In this document: piece after piece, positions 1-6,984 of the stretch | How the letters are laid out: the number at the start of each line of letters is the position of its first letter | Position numbering within the stretch: position 1 is the first letter of the stretch | Source of the DNA: an uncultured Flammeovirgaceae bacterium | GTDB lineage: Bacteria; Bacteroidota; Bacteroidia; Cytophagales; Cyclobacteriaceae | NCBI GenBank assembly: GCA_937138955.1 | Contig: CAKZPJ010000840.1 | Coordinates: 1-7,114, forward strand | Length of the DNA: 7,114 nucleotides | Reading direction: 5' to 3' | The notes under the pieces: generated by a model | Told to the model about the DNA's origin: nothing | Databases searched by the model: none | Seen by the model: only the letters and a program-made list of their open reading frames with translations | Translations under genes and position numbers: made by a program

Positions 1-1497
1 GGGTCCTAGTTGCTGCACCTGATCGGAGTTGGTCATGATTGGGCTAATCTGCGATTTGTCACCATTCATGTAAGGCACGATCTTAAAGGCCGGTCCCCGT
101 CGGGAAGGGTACTCCCGATCCCATTCCTGTTCCGTTAAATACTGCACAAATGTATTCAACCCTTCGTCCATCCAGGTCCACTGTCGCTCATCTGAGTTCA
201 CGATCATCGGGAAGAAGTTGTGACCTACTTCATGAATAATTACTCCAATCATTCCGTACTTAATTCGTTCAGAGTAGGTACCATCAGCCGCGGGGCGACC
301 GTAGTTAAAGCAGATCATTGGGTACTCCATCCCATTGGATGCTTCTACCGAGATAGCTTTGGGGTACGGGTACGGAATAGTGAATTTGGAATACGTTTTT
401 AGTGTTTGGGCTACCACTTCGGTAGAGTATCGTTCCCACAGCGGATTTCCTTCCTTCGGATAGTAGGACATAGCCATGACGGTACGCCCTTCAATATCTA
501 CGCCCATAGCATCCCAGATATACTTTCGTGAGCTACCGAAGGCAAAATCTCGTACGCTGTCGGCGTGATACACCCAGGTCTTGGTATCTTTCGCTTGACG
601 CTTTTCCTTTTTCTCTACTTCATCCTGACTGACAATAATCACCGGCTTATCGGCGGTCTTGGATTGAGCCAGCAAGTCCTGCTGCTCGTCAGTAAGCACT
701 TCTTCGGGATTTTGTAGGGTTCCGGTAGAAGCCACAATATGATCGGCAGGAACCGTGATTTCCACTTCGTAATCCCCAAAGGTAAGAGCAAACTCACCTC
801 GACCCATAAATTGCTTATGCTGCCAGCCATTATGATCGTCGTACACCGCCATACGGGGAAACCACTGGGTAATGGTGTATAAGTAGTTTCCATCTTCGGG
901 GAAATACTCGTAGCCACCTCGACCACCCATCAGGGTTCGGTCATTAATATTGTAGTACCAATCTATCGAGAAGGCAGTTTTTTCGCCCGACTTTAGCGGC
1001 TCGGGAATATCTACCCGCATCATAGTACGATTAATAGTATAAGGAATATTGTTACCATCGGCGTCCTTCACCGACTGAATTTTATGTCCCCCGTCAAAGC
1101 CGTAGCCAATAATAGCTTCTAAATTGTCAATATTCATTTTATCTGACAGACTGTTGGTGCGAGTCTTATAGGTATCCGAGTCCTCTGCCCGCATATTCTG
1201 GTCAAGTTGCAACCACAGATACTCCAGTACGTCGGGGGAGTTATTATAGTAGGTAATGGTTTCTGATCCAGTCAGTCGCTGGTTATCGTCGTCGATAGAG
1301 CATTTTATCTTGTAATCAGCCTGTTGTTGCCAATACTGGTGCCCCGGTGCGCCCGAACCGGCTCGGTACACATTGGGAGTGGGGAACATTGCCGAGCCTA
1401 ACTGCTCAAATTTACTGGTGTGCTGATTTTTCTGAGCGGATAACCAGCCGGGCAAACAAATGATAGATAGGCAGAGGAGTAAAAAGTAGTGACGCAT
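1..1497 (-). CDS. Exported M1-family zinc metallopeptidase (aminopeptidase N-like), C-terminus cut by window edge
   Basis: The reverse strand is open from an ATG at 1497 to the left edge, giving 499 residues with no stop. Residues 1-21 form a signal peptide (short basic start, hydrophobic core, LSA then Gln), so the enzyme is exported. The M1 zinc site is complete: HEVGH at residues 422-426 (nt 220-234) and the third ligand Glu445 in WTWMDEG, exactly the HExxH-x18-E spacing of the family. The exopeptidase-type motif upstream reads GMEYP (389-393), the form seen in many bacterial M1 enzymes where others have GAMEN. The expected N-terminal beta-domain precedes it (about 40-340). The catalytic Tyr and the helical C-terminal domain would lie outside the window. 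Family knowledge predicts removal of N-terminal residues from peptides in the periplasm or outside the cell; the exact specificity is unknown. It is transcribed divergently from the esterase gene, from its own promoter at 1532-1560. Confidence 0.93.
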   Translation of the reverse strand, partial: MRHYFLLLCLSIICLPGWLSAQKNQHTSKFEQLGSAMFPTPNVYRAGSGAPGHQYWQQQADYKIKCSIDDDNQRLTGSETITYYNNSPDVLEYLWLQLDQNMRAEDSDTYKTRTNSLSDKMNIDNLEAIIGYGFDGGHKIQSVKDADGNNIPYTINRTMMRVDIPEPLKSGEKTAFSIDWYYNINDRTLMGGRGGYEYFPEDGNYLYTITQWFPRMAVYDDHNGWQHKQFMGRGEFALTFGDYEVEITVPADHIVASTGTLQNPEEVLTDEQQDLLAQSKTADKPVIIVSQDEVEKKEKRQAKDTKTWVYHADSVRDFAFGSSRKYIWDAMGVDIEGRTVMAMSYYPKEGNPLWERYSTEVVAQTLKTYSKFTIPYPYPKAISVEASNGMEYPMICFNYGRPAADGTYSERIKYGMIGVIIHEVGHNFFPMIVNSDERQWTWMDEGLNTFVQYLTEQEWDREYPSRRGPAFKIVPYMNGDKSQISPIMTNSDQVQQLGP

Positions 1498-1531
1498 AGT
1501 GAATACAGGTTAGGAATAAGTAGGCAATATA

Positions 1532-1560
1532 CAAAATTACCTTAACAAGGTATCACCAAA
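1532..1560 (-). promoter_or_regulatory. Bacteroidota-type promoter of the M1 peptidase
   Basis: Read on the minus strand, TTTG (1557-1560) is followed after 17 bases by TAATTTTG (1532-1539). These match the -33 TTTG and -7 TAnnTTTG elements of the Bacteroidetes primary sigma factor. The -7 box lies about 35 bases upstream of the peptidase ATG, leaving a 5' leader of roughly 25-30 bases. No Shine-Dalgarno sequence is visible before the ATG, as is usual in this phylum. Confidence 0.6.
1538..1552. promoter_or_regulatory. Small palindrome between the promoter elements, possible operator
   Basis: TACCTT, a 3-base centre (AAC), then AAGGTA form a perfect 6-bp inverted repeat. It fills most of the spacer between the -33 and -7 boxes of the peptidase promoter, a position where a bound repressor would block polymerase. 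The repeat is short enough to occur by chance, and no regulator gene is visible nearby, so this is only a candidate. Confidence 0.25.
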
Positions 1561-1704
1561 TTATATTTGTAGAAACTCATATAAGGCAAACTGTTGCAGT
1601 TGACATATCTAAGTTAGTCTATCCCAAGAATATTAATGAAAAAAATGATCGATGTCCGGTTTTTCCTATACATTGACTTCTTCCTTTCTTACTTTTTCAT
1701 CGGG

Positions 1705-1749
1705 ATATCAGAATCATTTTACTCATCAGACATGAGGCATAGCTGATAT
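1705..1749. promoter_or_regulatory. Nested inverted repeats upstream of the esterase gene
   Basis: ATATCAG (1705-1711) is repeated in inverse as CTGATAT (1743-1749). Inside it, CTCAT (1722-1726) and ATGAG (1732-1736) form a second inverted repeat with a 5-base loop. The outer right arm overlaps the putative -7 box of the esterase gene. The nesting could mark a regulator site or a structure, but both arms are short and the AT-rich context makes chance matches likely. The rest of the 1561-1788 region shows no ORF or RNA that I can recognise. Confidence 0.2.
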
Positions 1750-1754
1750 TTTTG
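1747..1754 (+). promoter_or_regulatory. Putative -7 promoter element of the double-esterase gene
   Basis: TATTTTTG matches the Bacteroidota -7 consensus TAnnTTTG and ends 34 bases before the ATG at 1789, a distance like that of the peptidase promoter. No convincing TTTG lies 17-23 bases upstream, so the -33 part is weak or absent, which could mean dependence on an activator. The leader has no Shine-Dalgarno sequence; the bases before the ATG are A-rich. Confidence 0.4.
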
Positions 1755-1788
1755 GAATTGTTATCATCTACCAAACTAACTAAATCCT

Positions 1789-4653
1789 ATGAAAGCTGAA
1801 ATAGTCTTTAGCTCACTTCTGTGCTTTATTCTTTCATTTCTATTCCTCGCAAATTCTTACGGTCAAAGTGGTATTTTGCACGAATACAGTTTCATGCACG
1901 ATGGAATAGAACGCAACTACCTACTCTATGTTCCAGCCGATTACGATGGACTGGAAGAGTGGCCTCTCGTGCTAAACTTTCATGGTTTTAATCTAACCCC
2001 TGCTCAACAGGTAGCTTTCTCTCAGATGAATTCGGCTGCTGATGATGCTCATTTCTTAGTTGCTTACCCAGCGGGTTTGATAGTAAACAACCCCTTTCTA
2101 AACCAGCCCGGCCCCGGTTGGAACCTGATTAATGGTACCCTTTCGGATAATGATGATATTGATTTTAGCCGACAGGTAGTGGAATATATTTCTGCTGACT
2201 ACCAGATTGACCCCTACAGAATACATGCTGCTGGATTTTCAATGGGGGCAAATATGGCCTACGAAATGGCTTGTCTGGCTCCTGATCTCATCGCATCGGT
2301 TGCTGCGGTAGGTGCGGGAATGGATCAGACGATTATTGATCGGTGTGAACGGGACAAACCGGTGGCCTTGCTACAGATTCATGGCACCGCCGATCCAATT
2401 GTACCCTTCGGTGGTGCAGAAGGAGAGGGATTTATCTTTCCGCCTGCTCCTGAAACTGCCGTTTTTTGGGCTAATCAAAATGATTGTGAGTCTGAACCTG
2501 AGAGCGAGGATTTACCAGATAATGACACGAGCGACAATAGTACTGTAACCCGTTTAGAGTATCAAGACTGTAATGATGATACCGAAGTGCTCTTCTATCA
2601 AATAAATAACGGAGGGCATACGTGGCCGGGAGGTGGCGACTTTCCCGAATTTCTCGGCCCGGTAAATAGAGATTTAGATGCTAATGCCGAGATTTTGGAT
2701 TTCTTTCAGCGTAATCCTCATCCTGACCTGACTGATGGAGGATCTGGAAAGTTACACAAATACAGTTTTATGCACGATGGAATAGAGCGTAGCTACTGGC
2801 TTTACGCTCCAGCAGATTATGATGGACAGGAAGATTGGCCTTTGGTAATGGTTTTTCACGGCTTTCAAATTGATGGTAGGTTTCAGATGAAAGTTTCTCA
2901 GATGAACCCGGTAGCAGATAGGGAAAATTTTTTGATAGCTTATCCAGAAGGCTTACCTGTTTTGTATCCATTTACTGGCGAAAGTGGACCCGGCTGGATA
3001 ATTCCTGGTGCTTTTGAGCGGGAGGAGCATCAAGACGACGTTGGCTTCGTTAGTAAAGTCATTGATGATGTTAATGATAACTACCAGATTGACCTGGCAC
3101 GAGTGCATTCCACCGGCTGGTCGAATGGAAGCCTATTTTCGTTTTATCTGGCCTGCGAATTATCCGATCGAATTGCTTCGGTTGGTGGGGCAGGAGGGCA
3201 CATGACTTATGCGCAGCAAAGCAGCTGTAACGCCACCCGACCGGTTTCTACTATTCTCATCCACGGCACGGATGATATTTTAGTTCCGTACGATGGCATT
3301 CCCAATCTTTTTCCGCCAGCACCATCTACACCCGAACTTTGGGCTTCCCGCAACAACTGCTCACCAGAGCCAATCATTACCGAGTTGCCCGATATAGATA
3401 CTAATGATAATAGTACCATCACGCGGTACAGATACACCAACTGCGACGGAAAGACTGAAATGGATTTCTACGTGATGAACGATGGTGGACACACCTGGCC
3501 GATGGGTGGCTGGCCGGAGAGCGAAGTATGGGGAAATGTATGGCCTGCGTTCTTAGGCCCAGTCAATCAGGATATTAACGCGAGTGAGGTAATTTGGGAG
3601 TTCTTTGCTAACCATCCTATGCCAACTCTAACGATTAAAAAGTTCACGCTAGTTAATGCGCGGAATAACCAGGACATTATAGAGTTGAAAGACGGGGATG
3701 TACTGGATCTGTCTCGACTGCCTTCGCAACTAAACGTGCGAGCTGATGTAATGGGTTATCCTGAGAGTGTGCAATTCGCGCTGAACGATGACGAAATACA
3801 ACCCCAAAATGCTGCTCCTTATGCGCTGTTTAGTGACCGCGATGGTGACTACAAACCGGGAAAGTTTGCTGAGGGAAACTATACACTATCAGCAACACCC
3901 TACACGGGTAAAACAGCCACCGGAATTGTGGGTACACCTCTTTCTATCGGTTTTGAAGTAGTACGGCGCAGCACGCTGGCTGAAATAGTACGCAGCAGTG
4001 AAGAGTTTTCCATCTTAGCTACCGCATTACGACAGGTAGGCTATCTGTCTACGGTCAGTAGTACCGGTCCATTTACTGTATTTGCTCCCAATAACGCAGC
4101 TTTTGAGGTGTTGCTTACCTCACTAAATTTGCAGGATGTACGTCAAATACCGATTCCCATGCTGCGAGACGTTATCCGTTATCATATAGTGGTTGGTCAA
4201 GAACTACTGGCTGCCGATCTTTCGGACGGACAGAAGGTAAAAACGCGACAGTATAGTGATGTAATGATCAGCATTATGGATGGTACAGTGAAGGTAAACG
4301 ATGCAACAGTAATAGCACCTGATGTACTGGCCAGTAATGGGGTGGCTCATGTAATTGACCGAGTACTATTACCACCAGTGATGGATGCGATGAGTACCTC
4401 AGGCATGTACATGGCGGCCTCACCCAATCCGGGCGCATCAGAAGTAAGCATTGAGGTACTAAATCGCCCCAACCAACGAGTTGAAGTAGCTATAATGAAT
4501 CAATACGGTTGGCCAGTGTCCAGTAAATCATTCCACATAGCTAATGAACAGAAAGCTAATTTTTCAGTGGATGTTTCTTCCCTGCCTACTGGAGTATACA
4601 TGATTCATGCTCAACTGGGCAACGAGCGGCAAATGTTACGCGTTGCGAAATAG
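1789..4653 (+). CDS. Secreted tandem PHB-depolymerase/feruloyl-esterase-like protein with FAS1 domain and T9SS sorting tail
   Basis: This 954-residue protein is a multidomain exported esterase. Residues 1-26 are a signal peptide. Residues 29-312 and 321-612 are two related alpha/beta-hydrolase domains of the LpqC type (poly(3-hydroxybutyrate) depolymerase / CE1 feruloyl esterase, COG3509-like). Copy 1 has the oxyanion HG at 65-66, nucleophile Ser151 in GFSMG, Asp202 in HGTAD and His277 in GGHTWP. Copy 2 has HG at 357-358, Ser445 in GWSNG, Asp496 and His568, so both triads look intact. Four cysteines are conserved in each copy (162/186/233/261 and 456/480/524/552), suggesting two disulfides. 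Residues 613-725 resemble a beta-sandwich module common in Bacteroidota surface proteins. Residues 729-863 are a complete fasciclin domain (FTVFAP near 762-767, NGVAHVID at 850-857). Residues 874-954 are a type A T9SS tail (SPNP start, LPTGVY near the end). The family hydrolyses esters of polymers such as polyhydroxyalkanoates or feruloylated or acetylated polysaccharides; the substrate here is unknown. Surface anchoring or release through T9SS is inferred. Confidence 0.93.
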   Translation: MKAEIVFSSLLCFILSFLFLANSYGQSGILHEYSFMHDGIERNYLLYVPADYDGLEEWPLVLNFHGFNLTPAQQVAFSQMNSAADDAHFLVAYPAGLIVNNPFLNQPGPGWNLINGTLSDNDDIDFSRQVVEYISADYQIDPYRIHAAGFSMGANMAYEMACLAPDLIASVAAVGAGMDQTIIDRCERDKPVALLQIHGTADPIVPFGGAEGEGFIFPPAPETAVFWANQNDCESEPESEDLPDNDTSDNSTVTRLEYQDCNDDTEVLFYQINNGGHTWPGGGDFPEFLGPVNRDLDANAEILDFFQRNPHPDLTDGGSGKLHKYSFMHDGIERSYWLYAPADYDGQEDWPLVMVFHGFQIDGRFQMKVSQMNPVADRENFLIAYPEGLPVLYPFTGESGPGWIIPGAFEREEHQDDVGFVSKVIDDVNDNYQIDLARVHSTGWSNGSLFSFYLACELSDRIASVGGAGGHMTYAQQSSCNATRPVSTILIHGTDDILVPYDGIPNLFPPAPSTPELWASRNNCSPEPIITELPDIDTNDNSTITRYRYTNCDGKTEMDFYVMNDGGHTWPMGGWPESEVWGNVWPAFLGPVNQDINASEVIWEFFANHPMPTLTIKKFTLVNARNNQDIIELKDGDVLDLSRLPSQLNVRADVMGYPESVQFALNDDEIQPQNAAPYALFSDRDGDYKPGKFAEGNYTLSATPYTGKTATGIVGTPLSIGFEVVRRSTLAEIVRSSEEFSILATALRQVGYLSTVSSTGPFTVFAPNNAAFEVLLTSLNLQDVRQIPIPMLRDVIRYHIVVGQELLAADLSDGQKVKTRQYSDVMISIMDGTVKVNDATVIAPDVLASNGVAHVIDRVLLPPVMDAMSTSGMYMAASPNPGASEVSIEVLNRPNQRVEVAIMNQYGWPVSSKSFHIANEQKANFSVDVSSLPTGVYMIHAQLGNERQMLRVAK
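1873..2724 (+). repeat. Internal tandem duplication, copy 1 (esterase domain A)
   Basis: This stretch codes for residues 29-312 of the esterase. It matches copy 2 along its whole length, with roughly half of the residues identical by eye. Shared landmarks in the same order are YSFMHDGIER, PADYDG, GPGW, YQID, the GxSxG serine, HGT, FPPAP, DNST, GGHTWP and FLGPVN. Parts are alike at DNA level too, for example around 1890-1910 and 2762-2786. It points to an in-gene domain duplication. Confidence 0.85.
2749..3624 (+). repeat. Internal tandem duplication, copy 2 (esterase domain B)
   Basis: This stretch codes for residues 321-612. The serine sits at almost the same distance from the start of the unit as in copy 1 (124 against 122 residues). 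Copy 2 differs by a Trp/Asn pair around the serine (GWSNG instead of GFSMG), a 3-residue deletion after the Asp loop, and a Trp-rich insertion of about 10 residues just after GGHTWP (near 573-582). A short Gly-rich linker (317-320) joins the copies. Confidence 0.85.
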
Positions 4654-4723
4654 AAAGAGTGGTGAAGAAAAGAGGTTAATTAGATGGTCGCCACTAAGGA
4701 CAATGGTCATAGGTCTCAATATC

Positions 4724-5689
4724 TCATTCTCCTTCCGCATAAGACGTGAGAATTTGCCAATAGGCTTTAGTACCGACCTCTTTATTTGCATCCAGCACCT
4801 CGTATACTTTCCCTTCATGATCCAACACCATAATAGGATGATGATTGTCAGGGTCAATCTTTTGGAAAGACCATCTGCGGTAGCGGGTAACGTACTGGTC
4901 GCTCAGCAGCGTAGCTAAAGGAGTACCGTCCCAGTCTTCCTGAAGAATTTTCTGATTCGGGTGTCGCTTATCAATTATCCATTGGGTAAAGGCATTACGA
5001 GGAAGCACTTTTTGTAAGCGAGCTTTGGGTACGGAGGGCATTTGAAGAAATGCTTGGCCAAAATCACCGTTAGCTTCTCTAAATTTGAATGAGATGACTT
5101 TCATTTTAGCGAGGATAATTGTCCAAGCCCAAGCATCTAGATTAGCATTATAATCAATCTTGGGTGCCCCGAAAACTCCCAGCACAATTATCCGGTCGGC
5201 AATAGTGCTATCCAAGAGGTAGGCATTGGCTACGGAAGTCAATTGTCCACCCGTAAGGATAGCTAGAGGTTGAGCGGAAGATGCTTTTTTTGCCTCGGAT
5301 ACAATAAACTGACTACCATCAATACCCAAGGGTTTGGTATCTTCTATTTTCCCGGATGATGGAACCGCCAGAGTTTGGTTGGTTCCCGGAAAAAGATCGT
5401 AGTCGACCTTCAATCTAACCTGTTTCGCTTTTTGCTGAATCTCTTCTCTGCCTCTTACAAATTCAGGATATTCGCTGTGCTGATACGTAGTGATAATCGC
5501 TTTCAGATCGAGCGTGCCTAAATGCTCGGCAAGCATTAGCATTTCTTCGGTGTAGGTATCCCGATGATCATCATTATCGAGTACCACTCCTGAGTAATTA
5601 ACATCTAGCGACTGCGCCCAAACTGATCCGCAAAGTATAGAAACTACAGAAAATGTAGCACAACAAGTGAATAGGTTGATAGCACTCAT
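4724..5689 (-). CDS. Exported divergent nucleoside-hydrolase-like protein
   Basis: This 321-residue protein starts with a signal peptide (residues 1-25, ending VWA before Gln), so it acts in the periplasm or outside. The mature part resembles the inosine/uridine-preferring nucleoside hydrolase fold. Beta-1 with an acidic motif VVLDNDDHRDT (35-45) is followed by LDLKAIITT (61-68), then PLAILTGGQLTSVANAYLLD (141-160) matches the family's PLTNxA helix region. IDYNANLDAWAW (178-189) matches the family's EFNxxxDPxA segment, and WDGTPLA (253-259) matches the C-terminal HDPLA region. Known members split N-ribosidic bonds of nucleosides using a Ca2+ held by the N-terminal DxDxxxDD motif. Here the last Asp is Thr45, and Trp253 stands where the catalytic His is expected, so activity may be altered or lost. 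It is convergent with the esterase gene (70-bp gap, no clear terminator) and follows the oxidoreductase after a terminator. No Shine-Dalgarno sequence or good promoter is visible. The family call is fairly sure; the function is not. Confidence 0.85.
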   Translation of the reverse strand: MSAINLFTCCATFSVVSILCGSVWAQSLDVNYSGVVLDNDDHRDTYTEEMLMLAEHLGTLDLKAIITTYQHSEYPEFVRGREEIQQKAKQVRLKVDYDLFPGTNQTLAVPSSGKIEDTKPLGIDGSQFIVSEAKKASSAQPLAILTGGQLTSVANAYLLDSTIADRIIVLGVFGAPKIDYNANLDAWAWTIILAKMKVISFKFREANGDFGQAFLQMPSVPKARLQKVLPRNAFTQWIIDKRHPNQKILQEDWDGTPLATLLSDQYVTRYRRWSFQKIDPDNHHPIMVLDHEGKVYEVLDANKEVGTKAYWQILTSYAEGE

Positions 5690-5722
5690 GGATGAAATTT
5701 GGTTTGCTGTGATTTACTAACG

Positions 5723-5752
5723 AAAAAAGCCCAGTCAGAGCGACCAGGCTTT
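5723..5752 (-). terminator. Rho-independent terminator of the oxidoreductase gene
   Basis: On the minus strand AAAGCCTGGTC, a 5-base loop (GCTCT) and GACTGGGCTTT form an 11-bp stem with two G-T wobbles, followed by further Ts (six in a row counting the stem end). It lies 20 bases after the oxidoreductase stop codon. On the plus strand the same hairpin is followed by a weaker T-rich run, so it might act in both directions, though no plus-strand gene ends here. Confidence 0.8.
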
Positions 5753-5772
5753 AGTTTTAATGAAAAATAAAA

Positions 5773-6984
5773 CTACGCTATTGCCCAGCCATCGCGGTAC
5801 TCGCGGTGCAGGTGGCGGTTCACATCTTTATTATTGGTGAATTCCATTTTCTTACCATCGTAGCGTAAGATTTCGCCCGGAGCGTGCAAGGCAACTACGC
5901 CGAGCAGCATAGTTTCGTTAAGCGGTGCAGCGTACTCAAACGGACAGGATATTTTTTCTTCACCTTTGATGGCACGTATCCAGTTCATTTCGTGAGCACC
6001 TCGTCCACCTTCAATTCGCTTATAAGTTTGGGGAGTATCAGCGTACTGTTCCATTAGTGACTGCGGGTACATCTGTGGATCAGAGCCGTAAGTTTTGTGG
6101 TACAGCACTCCTTTCTCTCCCTGGAAGATCACTCCCCCACCCCGATCTAGTTCTACATCGTCGGGTAGTTCGGCGGGTCGCGATGGCATCAGGCCACCAT
6201 CGTACCAATGCATAGTTACCTCGGGTAGCATTCCTCGGGAAGGGAAGGTATAGTGAACCGTAGTAGATAGCGGATAGGTGGCTCGATCCTCTTGATTACC
6301 GCCCCACGGGGTAGAGGTTCCCTGCACAGTATCGGGGTACTCTAATCCTAAGGCCCAATACGGGTGGTCTATCAAGTGAGCTCCCATATCACCTAGAGCG
6401 CCCACGCCCCAGTCAACCCAGCCCCGCCAGTTGAACGGATGGTAAATTGGGTGATAATCCCGGTACGGTGCCGGTCCTAAAAACACATCCCAATCTAGAT
6501 CTTTGGGCACCTTATGTTTACCACTCATTGATCTAAGCAAAAGGTCTTCCGTTACTTTCCGATTCCATTCTATATCGCTTCGGTTGCTTGAGGCTGTAGT
6601 AGGACGGGGAACTCCCTGCGGCCAAATTGGACGGTTCGTCCAGACGTGTACTTCGCGTACTGGCCCAATAGCGCCAGCCTGTACCCATTCATTCACCTGA
6701 CGAGCATCGTCGCTAGAGTGTCCCTGATTACCCATTTGAGTAACCACCCCAGTTTCCTTGGCTATTCGCTTCAGCTCCCGAGCTTCTTTTACCGAGTAGG
6801 TCAAGGGCTTTTGTACATACACATGCTTGCCCATTTGCATAGCAGCACTAGCCGCCACCGCGTGAAAGTGGTCGGGCGTTGCAATCACTACCGCATCAAT
6901 ATTTTTCTCCTCTTCCATCATCTTACGATGGGAGAAATGTTCGAGAAGAACGCACAACTCGAGCAACCAGAGCTTTCTCAGCAT
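5773..6984 (-). CDS. Gfo/Idh/MocA-family oxidoreductase, N-terminus disrupted
   Basis: The open frame gives 403 residues of an NAD(P)-dependent sugar-type oxidoreductase. Seen motifs are [14 protein letters not shown] (29-42), the catalytic-region VQKPLTYS with Lys59 (the family's EKP, here QKP), [14 protein letters not shown] (81-94), VHVWTNRP (112-119), [11 protein letters not shown] (163-173) and [13 protein letters not shown] (195-207) with the conserved Asp/His pair. The C-terminus [12 protein letters not shown] is typical of Bacteroidota members. Intact relatives begin with an export signal and a Rossmann GxGxxG strand about 60 or more residues earlier. In this frame only unrelated-looking residues precede HFSHRKM (16-22), so the ATG at 6984 is probably not the true start. 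The cofactor site is missing from this ORF, and pieces of it lie upstream in shifted frames. It ends in a hairpin terminator. Family knowledge predicts oxidation or reduction of a sugar or cyclitol; the substrate is unknown. Confidence 0.85.
   Translation of the reverse strand: MLRKLWLLELCVLLEHFSHRKMMEEEKNIDAVVIATPDHFHAVAASAAMQMGKHVYVQKPLTYSVKEARELKRIAKETGVVTQMGNQGHSSDDARQVNEWVQAGAIGPVREVHVWTNRPIWPQGVPRPTTASSNRSDIEWNRKVTEDLLLRSMSGKHKVPKDLDWDVFLGPAPYRDYHPIYHPFNWRGWVDWGVGALGDMGAHLIDHPYWALGLEYPDTVQGTSTPWGGNQEDRATYPLSTTVHYTFPSRGMLPEVTMHWYDGGLMPSRPAELPDDVELDRGGGVIFQGEKGVLYHKTYGSDPQMYPQSLMEQYADTPQTYKRIEGGRGAHEMNWIRAIKGEEKISCPFEYAAPLNETMLLGVVALHAPGEILRYDGKKMEFTNNKDVNRHLHREYRDGWAIA

Noticed and set aside
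319..333. GMEYP in place of the textbook GAMEN motif in the M1 peptidase.
   Set aside because: This variant is common among bacterial M1 relatives, and the zinc ligands are all present, so it does not mark an unusual enzyme.
639..926. A 95-residue open frame on the minus strand, and the other short frames within the large genes on either strand.
   Set aside because: They overlap well-supported genes in other frames, lack recognisable motifs, and are explained as coding shadows.
1600..1740. AT-rich part of the divergent intergenic region, searched for a small RNA, small ORF or mobile-element remnant.
   Set aside because: No ORF with a plausible start, no terminator-like hairpin and no terminal inverted repeats or target duplications were found; only short chance-level inverted repeats.
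2506..2550. Asp/Asn-rich DNDTSDNST segment, repeated in the second esterase copy, considered as a calcium-binding loop.
   Set aside because: An acidic LPDxDxxDxxTVTR segment at this position is usual in the LpqC-type esterase family and lacks a clear calcium-loop pattern.
4607..4918. A 103-residue plus-strand frame bridging the esterase end and the convergent gene.
   Set aside because: It overlaps the coding ends of two well-supported genes, has no recognisable domain and no promoter or start signal, so it is most likely chance.
6511..6600. Stretch of about 25-30 residues between the PRP and LDWD motifs of the oxidoreductase, looking like an insertion.
   Set aside because: From memory, a subgroup of exported Gfo/Idh/MocA proteins has a similar segment at this place, leading into a VPxxLDWD motif, so it is likely a subfamily trait rather than something new.
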